Made by a program: the position numbers and the translations under genes. From positions 633,234-697,233 of the forward strand of contig MNCI01020745.1 of assembly GCA_015680685.1 (NCBI GenBank): a stretch of DNA of 64,000 nt. The letters are read 5' to 3'. Below are positions 57,427-64,000 of this stretch, piece after piece. The DNA comes from Gnetum montanum. Its lineage: Eukaryota; Streptophyta; Gnetopsida; Gnetales; Gnetaceae. The notes below the pieces were generated by a model. That model was not told the origin of the DNA and did not search any database. It worked only from the letters and a program-made list of their open reading frames with translations. Within the stretch, counting starts at the first letter, position 1. Each line of letters starts with the position of its first letter.

Positions 57427-59500
57427 TTAGCCCCTCTTTGTTGACGTCTGGAGGAATCCACCCGAGAGGCATCGACAAAGAAGTGCAAAACACCATGAAC
57501 AACCAAGTACCAAGCATTAATCGTCAGCCCTTAGCTAGACGTCATCGCACTGTGTTCAAAAGTACATGGGATTGGGGAAGTGCAGTTCAAGATGCAAGGG
57601 GATTGGTTGTAATTGGAAAAATCAAGAGTTGATCAAGGGACATAATTGTTGTTGGAATTGTGAGATAGGAATGCTCTCACATGAACAAGCCATATCTGTG
57701 GTCCTTGTTAATAGTCGATTTTTAGCAGACTCGGAGCCAAAACATAGGAGGTGTGTTCTTTGGAGAAACGGGACTCTTACAGAGTGTTTATGGGAGCCCG
57801 TTGTAAACAGCCAAAGCCATGCGATGATGTGCAACATGATCTCTTTGAGACATGAGTGTAACTGTTTTCCAAGAAAATTGCCTTCTCGCCTAGGGCTTGT
57901 ATGAGAATAACCAATAGTCCTTGGTCTATGACATCAACAAGGTCATGAAGACCTTTTCCATGCATTTTGCTCTTTGAACTTTTTGTTCTTTTTCTTTTTG
58001 TTTATTTCTTCTTTTCTTTTGTTTTTGTTTTCTTTTGTTTTCTCTTTTCTTGTTCTTTTCAGTCTGTTTGAAAGAGCTTACTTTCAATGCTATGGTCGTG
58101 GTCATGCGTTTGCATTTTGTATCATGTACTATGTACTGTGTTTTGCGTTGCAGCTACTTAGAGAGTTACAGTGTGCAATGATATATCAAGAGCTTTGGGG
58201 TAGTAAAATGTATCCAGAGGGTATAATTAAATAGGATAGAGGGAACATGATGGGGAATAGGGAATGTATCAGGAGTGGGGAATGTACTTATGAACTGATT
58301 GATTAACTTAGTTGTGAGCGTTAGGAAGAATGTGATACCTTGTCGTCATGATGAAGTGCATCTGTGCACGAACACCTCAGGCATGTCATCCTGCAAACAC
58401 AACTCCAAGAAGACAAGAAAACCATAAATGAAACGATTAACTAAGCACTTTAAACTTGAAAACAACCAAGGAGATGGAGACACCATGTGCAATTTCAAAG
58501 CAAATGAAATCATGAACAACATCAACTTCATCAAGGTCCATGAGACAAACTATGCAGCAAGTCTTTTGTGGAACAGGTGCAGCCAATTGCAACAACATAT
58601 CTTTTCAAGTATTGCCTGGTCGTCGATGATGTTGCTAGTTTATAGTATTAGCGAATTATTGCGGGTTAGTTTCATGTGATAATCCTTTGGACAGCGCCAG
58701 TTTAGCATCGTAGCAGACGGTGTGTTGCTAGTTTATAGTCGTAGCGAACTGTGAAGAGGCAAACCAGTTTATATTCTTAGTGGACTCTAGATGCTAGTTT
58801 CACGTCATGGCAAACAGATGTGGCAGTTTAGTGTCATACCGAAAAGAGCTTTGTGGTGTCATTTTACTATCATGACTCCAGGACATTCTATGGTGCCAGT
58901 CTCAAGTCATAGCCCCAGGATCGTTCTGTGGTATCAGTTTTAAGTCATGATGCCAGGACCGTTCTGTGGTATCAATTTTAAGTCATGATGCCAGGACCGG
59001 TGCTTACCTTGCTTGTGTAAAGTGTGATGCTGCATGCATGGTCATGCTATGTGCCTGCAAGATCCTGCAAAAATCAACTAGAAAGAAAACAACATCAAGC
59101 AACACCTATTGTAAATAGAGTTAAAATGTATTTATGAAAGAAAAGCAATTCAAAAAGTGATAGTTTTAGGCCATTCCAGGCCGTAGGCTAGTTTAAGGTC
59201 TTTTCGGGCCATGTGTTTTCGTAGTTTTATGTTTTTTCTTTTATGTTTAATGTTTTTCAAATGCAATGTGTAAACTAAGTTGACGAATGTGTAAACAAAG
59301 AAAAATGCATGATCTAAGTGAGCGGGCAAAATGTAAATGCATAGCCTAGTGCGATGTAAATGAATGTCAAAATACATGGCAAGTGGAGGCAAAGGGTAGG
59401 CAAGCGTCTAGCACGTTTTTGGCTAAGGGAAAGTCTTGGTCATGTAGTTGCTTCCTAACTGGGCGTGGATTAGGGAGTGTGCAAGTCTTAGGATCCTCTG
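57427..59500 (-). other. Element F spacer replacing pol
   Basis: No RT, RNase H or integrase motif on either strand. It includes a strongly polypyrimidine stretch on the plus strand (57974-58068), so polypurine on the coding strand. The minisatellite lies at 58640-58998. Confidence 0.7.
58640..58998. repeat. Minisatellite, about 38-bp units
   Basis: The last three units (58885-58922, 58923-58960 and 58961-58998) are each 38 bases; the last two differ at one position. Earlier units (CAGTTTAGCATCGTAGCAGA, CTAGTTTATAGTCGTAGCGA, CAGTTTAGTGTCATACCGAA) are shorter and more diverged. The core AGTTT(A)-TGTCAT-CCAGA recurs at 60534-60572 and 61888-62000 inside gag. Confidence 0.85.
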
Positions 59501-59522
59501 GGTTGCTATTGGCTTCAACCAC

Positions 59523-60227
59523 TCATTCGAGTGTGTTAACCTCAGGCACTGCATTGGTTGTTATAGGTGTACCACCAAGAAACACTTCTTCCAAAACTTG
59601 CACCATGTCTATGTCGTGGATAGTCGAAGAGGAAACGTTATCACCATGGATGATAACTTGACCACCTTCGTATGGAAGGTGGATTTCTTGGTGGATGGGA
59701 GAGGAGATGGCCCTTAGTTGGGCTAGCCAAGGCCTGCCTAGAATCATGTTGAAACTTGGCATCTTGTCGACGACTGTAAAGTTTGCAAACATGGGGTGTT
59801 GGTCTCCTATTGTGAAGGCAATGTGAATTGTGCCTTTAATGGCTACGCGTGCTCCATTAAAGGAGTTTAGAGACTTGATTTCGGTCGATTGAATGTTGTG
59901 TGTTAAGCCTAGTCGTTCGACGACGGAGTGTGTGACAACGTTTTCTACCGTGCCATCATCGATGTGTACTCTGTGTACTGTGTATTTTCTGATGCTTACA
60001 CTAATTTTCAACGATGCGTGTGTGACCTCCCCTTGTTTGGGGTTGATCTTGACATCATTGTTGTGGAAGGTTAGAGTCGTTGTGTTTGTGTCTTGTGGTA
60101 TAGGGGATATAATGGCTATGCGAATGGCATCTTTACTTGGAGACATGTTTTCTGTAGCAGGGATGGAGGTGAGCATGTGTGCTAGTGCTTGGCAATGCTC
60201 TGGTGATGTTAAGACGAGGTTGAGCAA
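59523..60227 (-). CDS. Element F retropepsin-like protease, open frame
   Basis: 234 open codons on the minus strand. The fold shows EVTHASLKISVSIRKYTVHR, VHIDDGTVENVVTHSVVERL (active-site Asp in D-D-G, as usual in Tat-type elements), SLNSFNGARVAIKGTIHIAF, FTVVDKMPSFNMILGRPWLA (the ILGRPWL signature) and QLRAISSPIHQEIHLPYEGG. It would cleave the Gag polyprotein. The chosen Met is simply the first in frame; the real product is probably released from a Gag-Pro precursor. No stop inside. It is followed by non-coding spacer, not RT. Confidence 0.85.
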   Translation of the reverse strand: MLNLVLTSPEHCQALAHMLTSIPATENMSPSKDAIRIAIISPIPQDTNTTTLTFHNNDVKINPKQGEVTHASLKISVSIRKYTVHRVHIDDGTVENVVTHSVVERLGLTHNIQSTEIKSLNSFNGARVAIKGTIHIAFTIGDQHPMFANFTVVDKMPSFNMILGRPWLAQLRAISSPIHQEIHLPYEGGQVIIHGDNVSSSTIHDIDMVQVLEEVFLGGTPITTNAVPEVNTLE

Positions 60228-60449
60228 GGTAGGCGTTACATTCTTATGTTTTAATGCATTGCGTGCATGAGATAGTACGTCTGCAAGATTGTCATTTATG
60301 TTTGTCGTGGTGGGAGCCTCCTCTATTGTGTGAGCCGTAATGTAGAGCTCTTGTGGAGAGGCAATGCATAAGGGTTGTTGTTTAGTGGGCCTAGGGGTAG
60401 AGCTAGGGCTGGTTTGTGGTTTAGGTGTTGGTGACTTGGGTTGCCACTA

Positions 60450-62324
60450 CTTGTATGTGGCCAAGTTGTTGGAACTTAGACTTGGTGTGGGTGTCGTCGA
60501 AGCGACTTGTGTATTTAACATCGCGATGCACGATGGCTGGCAGTTTAACGTCGTATCGGACGAGTTGTTAGATGTTATCCTTATGATGAAGGGCCTCTTG
60601 TTTCGGGAAGTCGTTGAAGGTACGGGACTACTAGGTTGCACTGCATTGAGCAATCCTTCCTTTGCCCTTCTTTGCAAATCGTTTTGCAAAGTTCAACAAG
60701 TGTTTGTGTCGTGTCCAAGCATTTGGTGGTAGTGGCAGTATGCACTTAAGTCAAAATGTTGTGGGACACATGCGTTGTATGTTATAGTGGAATGACTTGC
60801 CAATTCACAGTGTTTCTGGTTGCATATGTAGGCATCATCTGACATGTGTTTGCATTGGACCAAACTAGCGTTGAGGAGTTGTTCTAGCAATAGGGAAGGT
60901 TTTCCCGACAAGGGTATGTGTTTGTGTTGGGTGCGCTCATGTCTAAGAGCAGCTTGTGTGGTGGCACCAAAGCTAGAGCTGGCGGCTTGGGGTGTTAAGG
61001 CCACGGGCCTATTGGTTGCACGTGTTGGCATGGTGATTGTTGCGTTTGATGTTGCTTGTGTATCCTACGCTGTTTGTGTTGTTTATGTTGGTTGCAGTTG
61101 TTGCATTTGTTGTTGTGTGTGTTGTTGTTTTTTGTGTTGGCTCCTGTAGGGAAAGTAGGATGGGTCATTGCTTGCTCTTGTTGCCTCTTCGATGCCCTTT
61201 GCTTGGTCAAAGGCCTGGGTAAGAGACTTTGGGGCCTGGTAGAGCAGTTTGGACTCGATGAAGTCATTGACTACACCCTTGAAGATTTCCAAGAGATGTG
61301 TCTCTGCAATTGACTCATGCATTTCATTGGCTGTGGCACTCCATCGTTGGAGGAAGGGTAGTATGGGCTCCAAGGGTCCTTATCTGACATGGAGGAGCTT
61401 GTCGATTGTCACTTTAGGTTTGATGTTATATCTGAATCATGTCAAAAACTGACGTATGAGGTCCTCGAGGGATGCGATGGAAGCTCGGGGTAGGGCATGG
61501 TACCAGTCTAGAGCTTTGCTAGTGAGCGATAGGGGAAAGAAGCGTAGAATGGCATGTGGCCAGGAATGCAACATGATGGCTTTTGTGCGGAATGTGATGA
61601 TATGTACATTGGGGTCACTATGACCATTGTATTTTGTCAGATGTGGCAATGAATAACCCATGGGTAGTGTAAGGGGTGGGACCGTAGGATAGATAGGATC
61701 ATCACGATAAAAGTCCACCACCTTGGGTGTGTCTGAGAAGGTAGCCTTAAGCTGGTTGATTTTCTCCGTCAAAGTCTGGATGATTTGGGACACTTGTTCC
61801 CAACTCATAGATTCACCAGCTGGTTATGTTGACTGGATTCGCGTAGGTTGTGCGGTGAAGGGTTGGATCACCAGTTGTGGGCTTTGCAAGTTTAATGTCA
61901 TGGCAGATGGTTGTTGGTAGTTTAATGTCATTCCAGATGTGTGTTGGCAGTTTAAGATCGTACTGGGCCATGGATAGTTTAATGTCATCCCAGATGAATG
62001 ATGAGCAAGTGCCTGAGGCACTGATGAAACAGGCATGGCACATGTGGCGCCTACATAAATGTTGGGTTGAGGTTGGGGCATGGCCCCAGTGTAGGCATAA
62101 GGTACTTGTGTTGCTTGGGGCTAGGCCCCGTTGTATGTACAAGGTGTTTGGATTGTTTGGGGGTGGGCCCTAGTGTGTGTAGATTGTGAAGCGAATACCT
62201 TGGGCATGTGCTCCATGCGTTGTGATTGTTGTGAGGAGGCAAGGCCCCAAGGGTTGTTGGGTTCAGGCAGGGCCGCGAACTCGTACTTGTACTCGGATGG
62301 CAATTTCGAGTAAGAGGAAGTCAT
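60450..62324 (-). pseudogene. Element F gag
   Basis: Minus strand from MTSSYSKLPSEYKYEFAALP (62324). The N-terminal part is rich in Pro, Gln and His. A repeat block IWDDIKLS - YDLKLP - IWNDIKLP - ICHDIKL lies at 61880-62005. Then come MSWEQVSQIIQTLTEKINQL (61808), LTKYNGHSDPNVHIITFRTK, LRFFPLSLTSKALDWYHALP and ASLEDLIRQFLT (to 61437), the capsid end MEPILPFLQRWSATANEMHE (61373), a Gln-rich part, and the nucleocapsid box CHYHQMLGHDTNTC (C-x2-H-x4-H-x4-C, about 60730-60690). Frame changes at about 62140, 61437/61373 and 61083/61031 break it into four open pieces, so it is recently inactivated or has sequence errors. Confidence 0.85.
61880..62005. repeat. Repeat block in F gag related to the 58640 minisatellite
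   Basis: Four copies of AGTTTAATGTCATxxCAGAT (plus-strand sense) spaced about 33-40 bases apart. On the coding strand they give the DIKLP repeats. Confidence 0.8.
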
Positions 62325-62469
62325 CTCGGAATCGTTGTATTGTGTGTATTACACGTATTGGACAAGGTGATCCATGTTGGTCGTAGTTAGTACTTAGACT
62401 GGCTTGAAGTTAGGTGTGAATTGCGGTGAATTCGGCTTTGAAACGAATGTGTTTTGTGTGTTTTTGTTA

Positions 62470-62870
62470 AAAAAACACTATAATGGCACTATAGCAGTGT
62501 GAGTATTGTAGCAACTGCAAAACACTGTAGCAACTTGAGTACTATACCAAGTGCAAAACACTATAGCAGCGTGAGTACTGTAGCAGCATGAGCGTGAGTA
62601 TGACAGCGTGTGTACACAACATGAGCGTGAGTTAGAACCCAGTGTGAGCATGAGTTAGAACCTAGCGTGAGCACTGTAGCAACTGCAAAATGCTGTAGCA
62701 GTGTAAGGTTACTGTAGCAAGCAGGGCCTGAGTTATAACCCAGCGTGTGTACATAGCGTGAGTAGCTGACAACGTGCAGCGTGTGCAACGTGAGTGGTTG
62801 GCAGCGTGCGCAAGCTGTGAGCATTAGTTTTAGCAGTTGGTTTGCACAGCATTTGGACAAGTAGCGTGAT
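62470..62870 (-). repeat. Element F leader repeats (CAGCGTGAG / ACTGTAGCA)
   Basis: About ten AGCGTG cores and at least seven ACTGTAGCA/ACTATAGCA blocks between the 5' LTR and gag. The CAGCGTGAG core is the same as in the U3 cluster of LTR F. Confidence 0.75.
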
Positions 62871-62926
62871 TAGCGTTTTGATTAAACGATAAACAAGTTC
62901 GGCCCCTCCTTCTAGTGCTAATTTAC

Positions 62927-64000
62927 TGTACTGACCTAAATCGTCGATGTAAGGCTGGAAGGGAAAAAAAATACCAAAAGATCATCGGGCAGACACAGTT
63001 AACCTTGCCTTCGCTTGAGGGCGAGCTCGAAAAGGAAACGAAGGTAGAGTGCCTTGGATGGTCTACACACAAATCAACCAAGGACTTCCCCAAACATAAA
63101 CTACAGCTTGTGTTGGGGTTATTGTAACTAATGTTTGAAATGTAAACAGGGACGTACAAAATGCAAACAGATCATACACAGAATAGTATTGCAAATAGAA
63201 TGTAAACTGAATGTAAAACAGAGTAAACAATATAATGGCTAGTAAACTGCATTGTATTGCTTAGAAAAGATGTGCACTGGTCAAAGCGTAGTTGCACGTG
63301 TGGATGGCAAGTCAAGCGCCAAGCCCCGGGGTGCTAGGAGTCAAGTGTGCTCGAGCGCCCAAGGATTGCTGGTTTGAGTTTCCTAGGCTATCAACCTTCA
63401 AAATTGCCAACCCCGTTTATGTGAATTGATAGGGTATTTATAGGGTTTGGCTGAGCTCGGGTGTGAAATTCATGAATGAAATCAATGGCTAAGAATTGAG
63501 AGGAAAACAGATCAAGTGACACGTGTCTGATGGACAGTTGTGTGTGAGTTGGACGTGTGTGGGCAAGCTACGTTTTTGACCAGGTGCATTGTATTTTACA
63601 ACGTGCATTAACTTACTCAAGCTAGTTTACACTCATGGAAGCAGATACAATTTGAAGTGTAAGAGCCTGAAAAGCTCACAAATGATGAAAATTTACAATG
63701 AAATGATAATGTACAACAAGAGAAATTAACTCTGACTCACTTGAAACTTCTCAATCTTTGAATTGCCTACTACAAGATGTCGATCTGGGTGGCTTTGTCA
63801 CTGTTTGAGGCATCTTTGCTTGACCAAGACTTCCAGCATGAGTTGATTTTGCCTTGGCGTGTCCTCAGCGTGCTCACGTTGCACTCACGCTACACTCATG
63901 CTGCACTCACGCTGCCAGCATGATCTCAGCATGAGTGAGCTAAAATGATGTATTTTCACCAAATTTTGAGTTCTGAAGCCTAGTTCTTGAGTGCAACTAC
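62927..64000 (-). repeat. Element F 5' LTR, partial
   Basis: TGTACTGACC (U5 end in plus-strand terms) onward. Matches 55709-56800. TATA in ACCCTATAAATACC near 63440 (minus). Runs off the window inside the U3 repeat cluster. Confidence 0.92.

Larger units (their letters stand above)
55709..64000 (-). mobile_element. Element F: young non-autonomous Tat-type element (gag-protease only)
   Basis: LTRs at 55709-57426 and 62927 to beyond the window. Minus-strand order: 5' LTR, repeat-rich leader (62870-62470), gag (62324-60450), protease (60227-59523), about 2 kb without RT or integrase but with a minisatellite, polypurine tract CAAAGAGGGGCTAA, 3' LTR. CpG is retained and the protease frame is open over 234 codons, so it is much younger than the nested cluster. 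It must depend on RT and integrase from another element. Confidence 0.88.

Noticed and set aside
57974-58068. Polypurine (minus-strand) tract as the 3' polypurine tract of F
   Set aside because: It is about 550 bases from the LTR; the tract abutting the LTR is CAAAGAGGGGCTAA at 57427-57440.
59523-60227. Protease DDG triplet as a mutated active site
   Set aside because: D-D-G is a normal form of the D-x-G retropepsin motif in Tat-type elements.
59893-62386. Several plus-strand frames over element F (for example 59893-60270, 60364-60732, 60844-61149)
   Set aside because: They are antisense to gag and protease, whose minus-strand motifs are clear.

Overview
This is nuclear DNA from a land plant with a very large, repeat-dense genome. 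The evidence is a plastid- or mitochondrion-type ribosomal-protein gene with plant spliceosomal introns (one about 3.1 kb long), and Ty3/gypsy elements of the Athila/Tat type about 13.5 kb long, several nested inside one another. The long intron and nesting would fit a gymnosperm, but nothing seen proves this. There are no prokaryotic features.

Layout. 1-475 is the end of a young Ty3/gypsy integrase on the minus strand that runs off the window. 476-2677 is decayed, unassigned DNA. 2678-3322 is a solo LTR (family A). About 3500-8500 holds the only convincing host gene: a uL18-family organellar ribosomal protein of 189 residues (exons 4532-4702 and 7792-8190). Its intron carries a LINE-derived fragment and a tRNA-like relic. 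8930-10380 is a decayed RTE-like LINE.

10726-55266 is one retrotransposon locus with nested insertions, resolved by 5-bp target-site duplications (TSDs). D1 (plus strand, TSD CTTTT) lies in an L1-like reverse-transcriptase relic. Element A (minus strand, 13036-30474, TSD TATCA) interrupts the gag of D1. Element B (plus strand, 16766-30280, TSD TCTAT/TTTAT) sits in the 5' LTR of A. B is itself broken by a young CpG-rich LTR (G, 20786-21530) and another LTR (H, 22790-23122 plus a 568-base gap). Element D2 (minus strand, 41622-54920, TSD CTTGG/CTTGA) sits head-on in the 3' LTR of D1. B, D1 and D2 share one plan: LTR, tRNA-Asp-type primer site, gag, protease, RT, RNase H, integrase, long spacer, a large 3' ORF, polypurine tract, LTR. 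In D1 the RT-integrase segment is absent. In its place lies about 3.3 kb of other DNA with broken host-gene pieces: an LPAT-type acyltransferase, a PPR protein and a probable GDSL lipase.

55709-64000 is a younger non-autonomous Tat-type element (F, minus strand). It has gag and an open protease but no RT or integrase, and unusual internal minisatellites. Its 5' LTR is cut by the window end.

The most interesting signal is in B, D1 and D2. The large 3' ORF is preceded by a TATA-containing block carrying the same family-specific palindromic motifs as the U3 of that element's own LTR: TACGATATCGTA-like in D, TTGAC...GTCAA in B. This suggests an internal promoter for the 3' ORF, co-regulated with the LTR. 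All assignments come from reading the sequence; no searches or alignments were run.
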